Assembly: GCA_045637095.1 (NCBI GenBank)
Contig: JAZTYX010000010.1
Span: 1-27,583, forward strand
DNA: 27,583 nucleotides
Source of the DNA: UMGS1649 sp045637095
Lineage (GTDB): Bacteria > Bacillota > Clostridia > TANB77 > CAG-465
Reading direction: 5' to 3'
The position numbers and the translations under genes are program-made. Under the pieces are notes generated by a model. That model saw only the letters and a program-made list of their open reading frames with translations, had not been told where the DNA came from and did no database searches. This document shows positions 1 through 6,795 of this stretch, one piece after another (the stretch's first letter is position 1; each line of letters opens with the position of its first letter).

Positions 1-1
1 A

Positions 2-328
2 TTTGGAATAATTCTATTTATGGTTGTACCTATTAGTGTTAAAGCTAGTGATTTAATCGAGAATACATATAGCCAAACTATTGAAGATGCTAAGAACACT
101 GATATTGAAGTAGAAAAAGAAACTAAATCAAGCAAAGATGACGAAAAAGGATTAAGTGGTTTTGTATCAAATGTAAAAGAAAGCATATCTAATATACGTA
201 GGTATATATTTTTGTTAACTGAAGAAGAAACAGTTAAACCTCATCTATTAATAGAATGTAATACATTAAAAGAAAGAATAGAAAAAGTAGTAGAAAGCGA
301 AAAATTAAAGCTTACAAATGTTTTGTAA
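2..328 (+). CDS. C-terminal part of an exported protein of unknown function (5' end outside window)
   Basis: The frame is open from the first bases of the window, so the gene begins upstream; the first visible Met (position 20) is internal. The residues before and after it form a hydrophobic run ending in V-K-A followed by S, which looks like the end of a signal peptide with a signal peptidase I site. The rest, about 95 residues, is charged and Lys/Glu-rich with predicted helical character and no recognised domain. The stop codon lies inside the hairpin shared with the convergent dapA gene. I do not recognise the family; secretion is inferred from the N-terminal remnant. Confidence 0.65.
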   Translation, partial: FGIILFMVVPISVKASDLIENTYSQTIEDAKNTDIEVEKETKSSKDDEKGLSGFVSNVKESISNIRRYIFLLTEEETVKPHLLIECNTLKERIEKVVESEKLKLTNVL

Positions 329-335
329 GCTTTAA
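305..335 (-). terminator. Rho-independent terminator of dapA (convergent)
   Basis: A perfect 14-bp stem (305-318 with 322-335) closes a 3-nt loop. Read on the minus strand it is followed by a run of five T (complement of 300-304), so it mainly serves dapA. Its left arm and loop overlap the end of the plus-strand gene, including that gene's stop codon. Confidence 0.85.
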
Positions 336-358
336 CAAAATATAATATATATTAAAGG

Positions 359-1231
359 TTATTTATCCTTTAATTCATAAAGTACACTTTTAAGTATTTC
401 GTGTGTATCGCTAGATACTTCAACTAGTGGCAGACGTGTATTCCCAACATCCATATCTAGAATATTCATAGCATCTTTTACAGGCATTGGATTAGGTTCA
501 ATAAATAACGCTTTAATAAGACTTGCATATCTTAATTGTAACTCTTTAGCATAGTTTGTTTCGCCTAAAAAGAATGCTTGACACATGTTATGTGTATCTT
601 TTGGATATATATTAGATAATACAGATATAACACCTTTTCCACCAATAGAAAGTAGAGGAATAATGCTATCATCGTTGCCAGATAATACAATAAAATCTTT
701 TGGAACTTTAGACATTAATTCTAGTAACTGAGAGAAGTTACCACTTGCTTCTTTTATACCAACAATGTTTTCTATTTCAGCAAGTTTTGCTACAGTATCT
801 GGTAAAAGATTTACTCCAGTTCTACTTGGAACATTGTATAAAATACAAGGTGTGGTAACGCTTTCTGCAATAGTCTTAAAATGAGCTATAAGCCCTTTTT
901 GAGAACTTTTATTGTAATATGGTGTAACGAGTAGCAAACCATCTACACCGACTTTTTCGGCAAATTTAGAAAGTTTTATAGTGTGTATTGTGTTATTAGA
1001 TCCTGTTCCGGCTATAACAGGGACTCTACCGTTAACAGTTTCAACTGTGAATTTAATAAGCCTTCTTTTTTCTTTATCGCTTAATGTTGCACTTTCACCT
1101 GTGGTACCACAGACTACTAATCCATCGATTCCTTCATTAATTTGGAATTCAATTAATTCTGCCATCTTGCCAAAGTTTATTTTGCCATCTTTAAATGGTG
1201 TAACAAGTGCAGTATATGCGCCTTTAAACAT
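359..1231 (-). CDS. dapA: 4-hydroxy-tetrahydrodipicolinate synthase
   Basis: Class I aldolase that condenses pyruvate with aspartate semialdehyde, the first committed step of the diaminopimelate/lysine pathway; cytoplasmic. The 290-residue TIM barrel has the usual family length. Visible residues: CGTTGES (41-47) with the Thr-Thr pair T43/T44, the LYNVPSRTG segment with catalytic Tyr132 and Arg137, and the Schiff-base Lys160 in GIKEASG. These match E. coli DapA T44/T45, Y133, R138 and K161 with an offset of one. A Met six codons upstream is possible, but AGGAGG lies within those six codons, so the start at 1231 is preferred. It stands alone, ends at a strong terminator, and diverges from the DUF378 gene. 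No clear minus-strand promoter could be assigned in the AT-rich gap. Confidence 0.96.
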   Translation of the reverse strand: MFKGAYTALVTPFKDGKINFGKMAELIEFQINEGIDGLVVCGTTGESATLSDKEKRRLIKFTVETVNGRVPVIAGTGSNNTIHTIKLSKFAEKVGVDGLLLVTPYYNKSSQKGLIAHFKTIAESVTTPCILYNVPSRTGVNLLPDTVAKLAEIENIVGIKEASGNFSQLLELMSKVPKDFIVLSGNDDSIIPLLSIGGKGVISVLSNIYPKDTHNMCQAFFLGETNYAKELQLRYASLIKALFIEPNPMPVKDAMNILDMDVGNTRLPLVEVSSDTHEILKSVLYELKDK

Positions 1232-1277
1232 AGAATACCTCCTAAACATATTAGTAGTGTATGTATATTAATTTTTT

Positions 1278-1306
1278 TTGTTAAAAATTGTATTAAAAAA
1301 TATAGA
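1278..1306 (+). promoter_or_regulatory. Possible promoter of the DUF378 gene
   Basis: TTGTTA (1278-1283) and TATAGA (1301-1306) are separated by 17 bp. The stretch is very AT-rich, so chance matches are likely. Confidence 0.3.
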
Positions 1307-1376
1307 ATAAAAATATTTTTTAGACACACAATATATGTGAAGATAATTAAAAAGATTATTTGTAAGGAGGTATAAT

Positions 1377-1577
1377 ATGAAGTTTCTAAATACATTAGTA
1401 CTTGTGCTAGTTATAGTTGGAGCTTTAAACTGGGGACTAATTGCTTTATTTAACTTTGACTTAGTTGCTTGGGCATTTGGTTCTATGACAATGTTAACTA
1501 GACTAGTTTACGGTTTGGTGGCTATATGTGGGCTTTGGGCTATAACATTCTTCACAAGAATGTCCATAGATGGATAG
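1377..1577 (+). CDS. DUF378 family small membrane protein
   Basis: 66 residues, almost entirely hydrophobic, with two predicted membrane helices (about 5-26 and 42-60). The NWGL motif at 18-21 and the LVYGLVAICGLW stretch at 43-54 are the hallmarks of the DUF378 (YuzA-like) family; the length is near that of family members. A strong AAGGAGGT site sits 6-7 nt before the ATG. The function of the family is not known. It is monocistronic: divergent from dapA and followed by its own terminator. Confidence 0.85.
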   Translation: MKFLNTLVLVLVIVGALNWGLIALFNFDLVAWAFGSMTMLTRLVYGLVAICGLWAITFFTRMSIDG

Positions 1578-1642
1578 TTAAATTTGCAGTAAAGAAAAGC
1601 TTAAAGAGCAAAATAAGAGAATGGTTAAATAAAAGAAAAGAG

Positions 1643-1688
1643 ATACACTCAAAACATTAGGAATAACTAGTGTGATGAGTGTATTTTT
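1643..1688 (+). terminator. Terminator after the DUF378 gene
   Basis: A 9-bp outer stem (1643-1651 with 1676-1684) is followed by TTTT. The 24-nt loop can form a further imperfect inner stem (ACATTA with TAGTGT, one G-U pair). Confidence 0.7.
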
Positions 1689-1711
1689 ACTACAGACAAC
1701 TTTACATAAAA

Positions 1712-1740
1712 TTGACTTTGCGCATATATTTTGGTATAAT
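1712..1740 (+). promoter_or_regulatory. Sigma-A type promoter of the ECF S-component gene
   Basis: TTGACT (1712-1717), a 17-bp spacer and a perfect TATAAT (1735-1740). The predicted transcript begins near 1747, leaving only about 40 nt before the start codon, too short for a known riboswitch. Confidence 0.85.
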
Positions 1741-1787
1741 ACTGCTGTAGAAAAAATATACCACGATTAATTAATATGGGGGATAAA

Positions 1788-2312
1788 ATGAAAAATACAA
1801 CAAAGCAAATTTGCATAACTGCAATGGGTGTAGCACTGTTTGTAGCATTAACATTATGCGTTCAAGTACCTGTTTTTCAAAATTACTATTTGTGCTTAGG
1901 TTATTTTGTAATGACAGCCTTTTGTTATATTGTTGGAACGACAAGTGGAACAATAGTAGGGACAATGGGTGTTGTTATATATTGCTTAGTAACAGGTGGA
2001 CTTCGGGGAATGCCGGGTTGGGCGCTAGGTAATCTTGTTATTGGAATAATCTTAGGATTAACTTTTAAGTTAACAAAGAAAATAAAGAAACCGGTAATAG
2101 AGATAGTTATATCTACAGTGGTGGCGATTATTAGCGTAGCACTAGGAATACTTGTAATTAAATCTTTAGTAGAGCATGTAATATATACATTGCCATTTAC
2201 TTTAAGAGTTATGACCAACATTTATGCATTTGTTGCAGATGTTATTATTATAGTTATAAGCATACCTATTTGCAAAGCAATAGAGCCAAAGATTAAGTCT
2301 ATGATTAAATAG
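1788..2312 (+). CDS. ECF transporter S component (substrate-binding membrane subunit)
   Basis: S components are small membrane proteins that bind a vitamin or similar solute and dock onto the shared EcfT/EcfA energising module. This 174-residue protein has about six hydrophobic segments. Its first helix carries the AxxxA pattern typical of the EcfT docking surface (A12-A16-A20), and the GMPGWALGNLVIG stretch resembles other Bacillota S components. The substrate cannot be read from the sequence. An earlier ATG at 1776 has no ribosome site, and the G-rich run GGGGGA at 1778-1783 would lie inside that reading, so the ATG at 1788 is chosen. No EcfA/EcfT genes are nearby, which fits a group II system with the module encoded elsewhere. 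Own promoter and terminator. Confidence 0.8.
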   Translation: MKNTTKQICITAMGVALFVALTLCVQVPVFQNYYLCLGYFVMTAFCYIVGTTSGTIVGTMGVVIYCLVTGGLRGMPGWALGNLVIGIILGLTFKLTKKIKKPVIEIVISTVVAIISVALGILVIKSLVEHVIYTLPFTLRVMTNIYAFVADVIIIVISIPICKAIEPKIKSMIK

Positions 2313-2323
2313 GCAAAAAAGAG

Positions 2324-2359
2324 GAGAGGAAATGTAAATATTTCCTCTCAAATTTTTTT
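2324..2359 (+). terminator. Terminator after the ECF S-component gene
   Basis: A 10-bp perfect stem (2324-2333 with 2340-2349), 6-nt loop, then AAA and a run of seven T (2353-2359). The arm contains the GAGAGGAA core also used by the terminator after the next gene. Confidence 0.9.
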
Positions 2360-2366
2360 ATAACAG

Positions 2367-2395
2367 TTGAAAAAAAACAAATTATGTAATATATA
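2367..2395 (+). promoter_or_regulatory. Promoter of the pilin-like gene
   Basis: TTGAAA (2367-2372), 17-bp spacer, TATATA (2390-2395), directly behind the preceding terminator. Confidence 0.55.
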
Positions 2396-2425
2396 TATTT
2401 TATACAAGAAGGGAGAAAACAAAAT

Positions 2426-3418
2426 ATGAAAAAAGGAATATCTTTAATAGTATTAGTAATAACAATTATTGTTATGATAATACTTGCAGCAAGTGTAGTA
2501 ATAACATTATCTAACACTGGCGTAATAAACAGAGCAAGTGAAGCTGTAGATGCAACAAATGAATCGCAAGTGCAAGATTTAGCAGCATTAATCTGGGCAG
2601 ATGCTTTTATGGATAATAAAAGAGGGAATGAACTAGTAAATGAAGTAACAACAAAGTTATCTGAACAAGGAATAACGTCAGATAAATGGAATATTACAGT
2701 AACAGACACGGGTGTAAGCATAACAAGTAAAAATGCTAAAAGAGGATTAGGCACTATAATTACAGCAGATGATTATGGCAAGACAGTAGATTATACTGTA
2801 ACAGTAGACGGAATTGTATATGATAATTGGCAAATATATTATCATAATAGTGAGTATGTTTATTTAGTAAGTAAAAAATATATTAATGACATAACATTAC
2901 CAACGGTACCAGATGAGTTAACTTCTGAAGAAAAGGCTTTATATAAGAAATTCCAAGTAGGTAATTGGGAAAAGGCAGAAACACCAATGTTGGCATCTGT
3001 ATTAGTAAAGGATTATACTGAATTTGCAAATACAGCAAAATATGGTTCGTATGTGGTTGGTTCAATAGGATCCCCAACTTTAGAGCTTTTGGCTTGTGGT
3101 TGGAATGCTAAAGGATATACACCTACAATTGAAATAACGTATGATAGTAGGTATGGTTATTATGGAATAGGTGAAGGATTCGATCAAGTAAGTGTTAGGG
3201 ATGATGTGTATATAGTTTCAGATTATATATTAGTTGCACCTGAGGGTAGTTATGGCGATGGTATATATAATGAAATTTATTGGGCAGCCGGCTCTGGCTA
3301 TGGTGGAATTTATGGGGATGGGGTTAGATATCCTTTGGGAATTCGTCCAACGGTATGCTTAAAAGCGTCAATACCAGCTACAGTAGGAACAACAACAGAT
3401 TTTAGTTTAATAAATTAA
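2426..3418 (+). CDS. Pilin-like surface protein with a Tyr/Gly-rich C-terminal domain
   Basis: 330 residues. The N-terminus (MKKG followed by ISLIVL and a long aliphatic helix to about residue 28) has the layout of a type IV pilin or pseudopilin: short basic leader, Gly at the cleavage point, then the assembly helix. The Glu usually at mature position 5 is Val here. Residues 30-110 look pilin-like; 110-330 form a second domain rich in Tyr, Gly and Asp. The end, GIRPTVCLK at 305-313, recalls the G-[IV]-R-P-x-[LV] close seen in sulfatase-modifying/C-type-lectin-like folds (inference, not shown). AAGGGAG lies 10 nt before the ATG. No pilus assembly genes lie nearby. Probably surface exposed; ligand unknown. 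Flanked by two related terminators. Confidence 0.65.
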   Translation: MKKGISLIVLVITIIVMIILAASVVITLSNTGVINRASEAVDATNESQVQDLAALIWADAFMDNKRGNELVNEVTTKLSEQGITSDKWNITVTDTGVSITSKNAKRGLGTIITADDYGKTVDYTVTVDGIVYDNWQIYYHNSEYVYLVSKKYINDITLPTVPDELTSEEKALYKKFQVGNWEKAETPMLASVLVKDYTEFANTAKYGSYVVGSIGSPTLELLACGWNAKGYTPTIEITYDSRYGYYGIGEGFDQVSVRDDVYIVSDYILVAPEGSYGDGIYNEIYWAAGSGYGGIYGDGVRYPLGIRPTVCLKASIPATVGTTTDFSLIN

Positions 3419-3446
3419 CGAAAACATAAATAAATGATAAAATAAG

Positions 3447-3486
3447 AGAGAGGAATTAGCGTATTAATTCCTCTCTTAAAATTTTT
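3447..3486 (+). terminator. Terminator between the pilin-like gene and murC
   Basis: An 11-bp perfect stem (3448-3458 with 3465-3475), extended by one A-T pair, with a 6-nt loop, followed by a T-rich tail (3482-3486). Read on the minus strand the sequence after the stem is AT-rich too, so it may act for the convergent murC as well. Confidence 0.85.
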
Positions 3487-3497
3487 GAAATCTATTA

Positions 3498-4907
3498 TTA
3501 CAACAAATCTGCAAGTTTAGTTATTGTACCAGCACCTATTGTTAAAATAATATCATTTGGTTTAATAATTTCATGTATATGTTTAGCGATGTTTTCTAAT
3601 GTATGTAAGTTTTTAGCATCTGTACCAGCGGAAGTAATTGCATCTGCAAGCATAGTAGAAGAAACAATACCTTCGTCTTTTTCTCTTGCAGCATATATAT
3701 CTGCTAGAAGAACTATATCTGCTGTCTTTAATACATCTACGAACTTATCAAAAAGAGTATAAGTTCTTGTGTATGTATGTGGTTCAAATACTGCTATAAC
3801 TCTACCATCTGTTTTTTCTCTTGCCGTAGTTAATGTAGTCATTATCTCTGTTGGATGGTGAGCATAGTCATCATAAACATTAACGTTTTCGCCAATTGTT
3901 TTTCTATATTCAAATCTACGACTTGCGCCAGTAAATTCTTCAAGACCTGCTTTTGCAAGTTCTACATCTATGCCGTTAACAACACATGAAAGAAGAGTAG
4001 CAAGTGCATTTGAAACGTTGTGTATACCAGGTGCATTTAATCTTACATGAGTAAGTAATGTGTTATTATAATATGCATCAAATTCATAACATTTGTTATC
4101 TGCTATAGAGATATTTGCTGCATACATATCCGCGTCTGTAGATTTAGTAGAGTATGTGTATACAGAAATGTTTTTAGTTTCAATAGTTTCTTTGGCTAAT
4201 TTTAACACATCTTCTGTATTTTCATCATCTTTGTTTACTATTAACTTACCGTTTTCATGCATAATACCAATAAATTTAGCAAATGAGTCTTTTATATCAT
4301 CTAGATCTTTGAAATAGTCTAAATGTTCTTCTTCAATATTTAATATTATTGCAGTATCTCCAGGGAAGTTTAAGAAACTATCTACATATTCACAAGATTC
4401 TAATACAAAGTATTCGTTATTTCCAATAGAGTAGTTAAAGTTATTTAATTCTTTTAATTTAGAACCAACTAAAACTGTAGGATTTGCTCCAGCTGTTTGT
4501 AGTGCAGAAGCTATCATCGATGTAGTTGTAGTTTTACCATGCATTCCGGCTATACAGATTGGTTTATCATATTGTTTAAGCATTTTTCCTAAAAAAGGAG
4601 CTCTTTCTAAAACAGGTTTGTTAAGTCTTACTGCTTCAAGATATTCTTTATCTGTTTTAAGATTAATAGCAGCTGTATATACAACCATATCTGCGTCTTT
4701 TACTAAATCTGGATTAGAACCGATGTGCACTGGAATTCCTTCGCCTTCAAGCATTTCAACCATGGCTGAACCCATGCTATCTGAACCAGTTACATCAAAA
4801 CCAGACTTTTTAAGCATAACGGCAATACCGCTCATACTTATTCCACCAATTCCAATCATATGTATTTTTGTTATATTTTCTAATTCATTAAAATCATTTT
4901 TATTCAA
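3498..4907 (-). CDS. murC: UDP-N-acetylmuramate--L-alanine ligase, TTG start
   Basis: Adds L-Ala to UDP-MurNAc with ATP, the first step of peptide-stem assembly in peptidoglycan synthesis; cytoplasmic. About 469 residues, normal for MurC. Visible: the N-terminal Rossmann motif GIGGISMSG (19-27) and GSD; the ATP loop GMHGKT (121-126); ESCEYVDSF and NIEEEHLDYF (190-199); the GIHNVSNALA segment near 294; and DDYAHHPTEI (346-355) followed by EPHTYTRT. The frame is open to an ATG at 4943, but AGAGGTG (4914-4920) lies six bases before a TTG at 4905-4907, and the predicted promoter puts the transcript start close by, so TTG is the likely start. Monocistronic, divergent from the TPR gene. Confidence 0.95.
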   Translation of the reverse strand: MNKNDFNELENITKIHMIGIGGISMSGIAVMLKKSGFDVTGSDSMGSAMVEMLEGEGIPVHIGSNPDLVKDADMVVYTAAINLKTDKEYLEAVRLNKPVLERAPFLGKMLKQYDKPICIAGMHGKTTTTSMIASALQTAGANPTVLVGSKLKELNNFNYSIGNNEYFVLESCEYVDSFLNFPGDTAIILNIEEEHLDYFKDLDDIKDSFAKFIGIMHENGKLIVNKDDENTEDVLKLAKETIETKNISVYTYSTKSTDADMYAANISIADNKCYEFDAYYNNTLLTHVRLNAPGIHNVSNALATLLSCVVNGIDVELAKAGLEEFTGASRRFEYRKTIGENVNVYDDYAHHPTEIMTTLTTAREKTDGRVIAVFEPHTYTRTYTLFDKFVDVLKTADIVLLADIYAAREKDEGIVSSTMLADAITSAGTDAKNLHTLENIAKHIHEIIKPNDIILTIGAGTITKLADLL

Positions 4908-4931
4908 AATTATCACCTCTAGGCAATGTGT

Positions 4932-4960
4932 ATTATACATCAAACCAAAAACAGTTGCAA
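4932..4960 (-). promoter_or_regulatory. Promoter of murC
   Basis: Read on the minus strand: TTGCAA (4960-4955), 17-bp spacer, TATAAT (4937-4932). The predicted transcript start near 4925 lies just upstream of the ribosome site for the TTG codon, and downstream of the ATG at 4943. Confidence 0.75.
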
Positions 4961-4989
4961 CTTAACGGGTGTGAATTTACCACTAATAG

Positions 4990-5018
4990 TTGAAAAATGT
5001 GGATAACTAGTATATAAT
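4990..5018 (+). promoter_or_regulatory. Promoter of the TPR membrane protein gene
   Basis: TTGAAA (4990-4995), 17-bp spacer, TATAAT (5013-5018). The transcript should start near 5025, after the GTG at 5021, which supports the ATG at 5039. Confidence 0.8.
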
Positions 5019-5038
5019 ATGTGCATGTAGGTGATAAT

Positions 5039-6127
5039 ATGTGGTTAATAAATGTAGTAATAATAATTACCTTCGTATTTTATATAATACAACTGATGTC
5101 TAAGACATCAACTAAAAAAGATCCAGTACTTTATATGTTTGTAGGAATAGCAATATTCTTAGAGACAGTGTTTGTAATATGTTTGGCAAATGGAAAAGAT
5201 TTAAATGACTTTATGCAAGTATTAATTTTAATATTTTCATATATAATTCCAATATTACTAGTAAGTATAAAAGGATTAGAAAAGAGTGTTAAATTAACAT
5301 TAGTGCATTATGTAGCTAAGTTTATGTGCTTCATAAGAAACTATGAATTTGCAGAAGGACTATTACAAAGAGCAATAAAACAAGATAGAAAAAATATACA
5401 TTTCTATTATTTAAGGGCAAAGGCGTTAGAAAAATTAGATAGAATATCTGATGCAAAAGATGTACTTTTAAATTCATTAACTGTAAATCCAGATAATGCC
5501 GAAGTATATTACAAGATAGCAGTGCTTTTAGATAAACAAGGAAATAAAGAAGCAGCAATAGCTATGCTTAATCAAGCGGTAACATTAGATGTAGGATATA
5601 CTGAAGCCAAAGAAATGCTAGGAATATTATTCTCAGATTTGGGATATGTTACTGAAGCTAAAGCAATATATGAAGATGTTGCAATGAATAATGAAGCAAC
5701 AGCAGATACATTCTTTAATCTTGCAGTTATTTATTCAGGAGCAGGGGAAATAAACAAAGCAATATCTGCTTATGATAAAGTATTAGAGTTAGATGATGAA
5801 ATGTATGAAGCATATTATTCAATTGGTAGACTATATTATGTTAAAGAGGAATATGAGCTTGCAAAAGATAGTTTAGAAAAAGCAATGTTAGATAAAAACC
5901 TAAAAGCAAAAGCAGAATATACATTAGCACTAATAAATATGAAAATGGGAGATATAAACGATGCTGTAAGTCATATAACTAGCGCTATTAAACAAGATGA
6001 AACTTTTGTTTTGATGGCAAAAAAAGAACGTTTATTTAAACCAATAATGGCTGAAATATATGCGTTAGAAGATAGTGCATTTGAAGAAGAATTTGTAGAA
6101 AAAGTAGAAGAAAATATAGAAGAATAA
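5039..6127 (+). CDS. Membrane-anchored tetratricopeptide repeat protein
   Basis: 362 residues. Three predicted membrane helices occupy the N-terminus (about 2-20, 30-50, 59-77). The rest, about 95-340, is a run of 34-residue helical repeats with the TPR pattern (for example YYKIAVLLDKQGNKEAA and YYSIGRLYYVKEEYELA), and the tail is strongly acidic. TPR domains are protein-protein docking surfaces; the partner is unknown. The architecture is like membrane TPR proteins near envelope genes in Bacillota, and the neighbour murC fits an envelope role, but this is inference. TAGGTGAT sits before ATG 5039; an in-frame GTG at 5021 lies upstream of the predicted transcript start. No obvious terminator follows. 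Confidence 0.8.
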   Translation: MWLINVVIIITFVFYIIQLMSKTSTKKDPVLYMFVGIAIFLETVFVICLANGKDLNDFMQVLILIFSYIIPILLVSIKGLEKSVKLTLVHYVAKFMCFIRNYEFAEGLLQRAIKQDRKNIHFYYLRAKALEKLDRISDAKDVLLNSLTVNPDNAEVYYKIAVLLDKQGNKEAAIAMLNQAVTLDVGYTEAKEMLGILFSDLGYVTEAKAIYEDVAMNNEATADTFFNLAVIYSGAGEINKAISAYDKVLELDDEMYEAYYSIGRLYYVKEEYELAKDSLEKAMLDKNLKAKAEYTLALINMKMGDINDAVSHITSAIKQDETFVLMAKKERLFKPIMAEIYALEDSAFEEEFVEKVEENIEE

Positions 6128-6152
6128 AAATAAACAAATCAAATTTAATATG

Positions 6153-6181
6153 TTTACAAAATAAATTTTGTGTGGTAGAAT
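6153..6181 (+). promoter_or_regulatory. Promoter of tRNA-Leu
   Basis: TTTACA (6153-6158), 17-bp spacer, TAGAAT (6176-6181). The transcript would start near 6188, about 17 nt before the mature tRNA. Confidence 0.65.
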
Positions 6182-6200
6182 AACGACATGCAAAATTTAT
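6161..6200 (+). repeat. 10-bp inverted repeat around the tRNA-Leu -10 box
   Basis: ATAAATTTTG (6161-6170) and its exact reverse complement CAAAATTTAT (6191-6200) are 20 bp apart and bracket the -10 element and predicted transcript start. Low-complexity composition raises the chance of coincidence. Confidence 0.55.
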
Positions 6201-6204
6201 TTAT

Positions 6205-6291
6205 GTCGAAATGGCGGAACTGGCAGACGCGTCAGACTCAAAATCTGATATAGGCAACTATGTGTGGGTTCGATTCCCACTTTCGGCACCA
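6205..6291 (+). tRNA. tRNA-Leu, anticodon CAA
   Basis: 87 nt including an encoded CCA. Acceptor strands GTCGAAA (6205-6211) and TTTCGGC (6281-6287) pair with one U-G wobble at the second pair. Stem TCAGA/TCTGA holds the loop CTCAAAA, giving anticodon CAA (reads UUG). The long variable arm is typical of class II tRNAs, and the T arm is GTGGG-TTCGATT-CCCAC. Own promoter and terminator. An open frame that runs through the tRNA into the next gene is an artefact. Confidence 0.96.
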
Positions 6292-6301
6292 TACTTACAA
6301 G

Positions 6302-6330
6302 GCAGACTAGACAAGTCTGCTTTTTATTTT
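6302..6330 (+). terminator. Terminator of tRNA-Leu
   Basis: 7-bp GC-containing stem (6302-6308 with 6314-6320), 5-nt loop AGACA, then TTTTTATTTT. It ends directly at the ribosome site of the next gene (6331-6336). Confidence 0.85.
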
Positions 6331-6345
6331 AAGGAGAACAGAATT

Positions 6346-6768
6346 ATGAAAAATAAAGTATATGTTTTAGATTATGTAGAAGAAAACGATTTTAAGAAAA
6401 GAGAAAGAAGTCTTAAAAAATACAATATGTTAGCATATAAAAAATTAATGTTTGAGTATTATCCAAGTTTAAGAAAAGGCGAGTTTTTAGGAGATATTGT
6501 AACTGTAAACAAAAAAGATAAAACAACTAGTTATTCTTTAAAACTTCCAGCAGACAGCCTTTTTGAAAAAGTGCATGGTAAAGTTACGTTAGAATATATA
6601 GTAAATGAAAAGGAGGGTATTGTATACCTTAAAACAATATTACCAGACATATTATTAGAAGGACATACAAGTGAACTTAGTACATATAAAGGTGTAATGG
6701 TAAGCAAAGAACATCCAGACAAAGATATGTTCAAAATAAATTTATTAAATATGTTAAATAAAGACTAG
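6346..6768 (+). CDS. Conserved-looking protein of unknown function
   Basis: 140 residues, soluble, basic in the N-terminal third (KKRERSLKKY) with a beta-rich middle and C-terminus. No signal peptide, membrane helix or recognised motif. AAGGAG (6331-6336) is correctly placed for the ATG at 6346; the same frame extends upstream through the tRNA but has no sensible start there. It lies only 55 bases after the tRNA, with the tRNA terminator in between, and 27 bases before the patatin-like gene, so those two genes probably share a transcript. I do not recognise the family. Confidence 0.7.
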   Translation: MKNKVYVLDYVEENDFKKRERSLKKYNMLAYKKLMFEYYPSLRKGEFLGDIVTVNKKDKTTSYSLKLPADSLFEKVHGKVTLEYIVNEKEGIVYLKTILPDILLEGHTSELSTYKGVMVSKEHPDKDMFKINLLNMLNKD

Positions 6769-6795
6769 TAAAATATAAACACAAAGGAGATACAA

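Noticed and set aside
1578..1660. Basic amphipathic reading (a frameshifted tail) after the DUF378 gene
   Set aside because: The DUF378 protein already ends where family members end; there is no start codon or ribosome site for the extra frame, so it is likely chance in AT-rich DNA.
1747..1787. Vitamin riboswitch before the ECF S-component gene
   Set aside because: Only about 40 nt separate the predicted transcript start from the start codon, and no hairpin is seen.
6211..6345. N-terminal extension of the unknown protein reading through the tRNA
   Set aside because: The stretch is the tRNA-Leu gene and its terminator; AAGGAG at 6331-6336 marks the true start at 6346.
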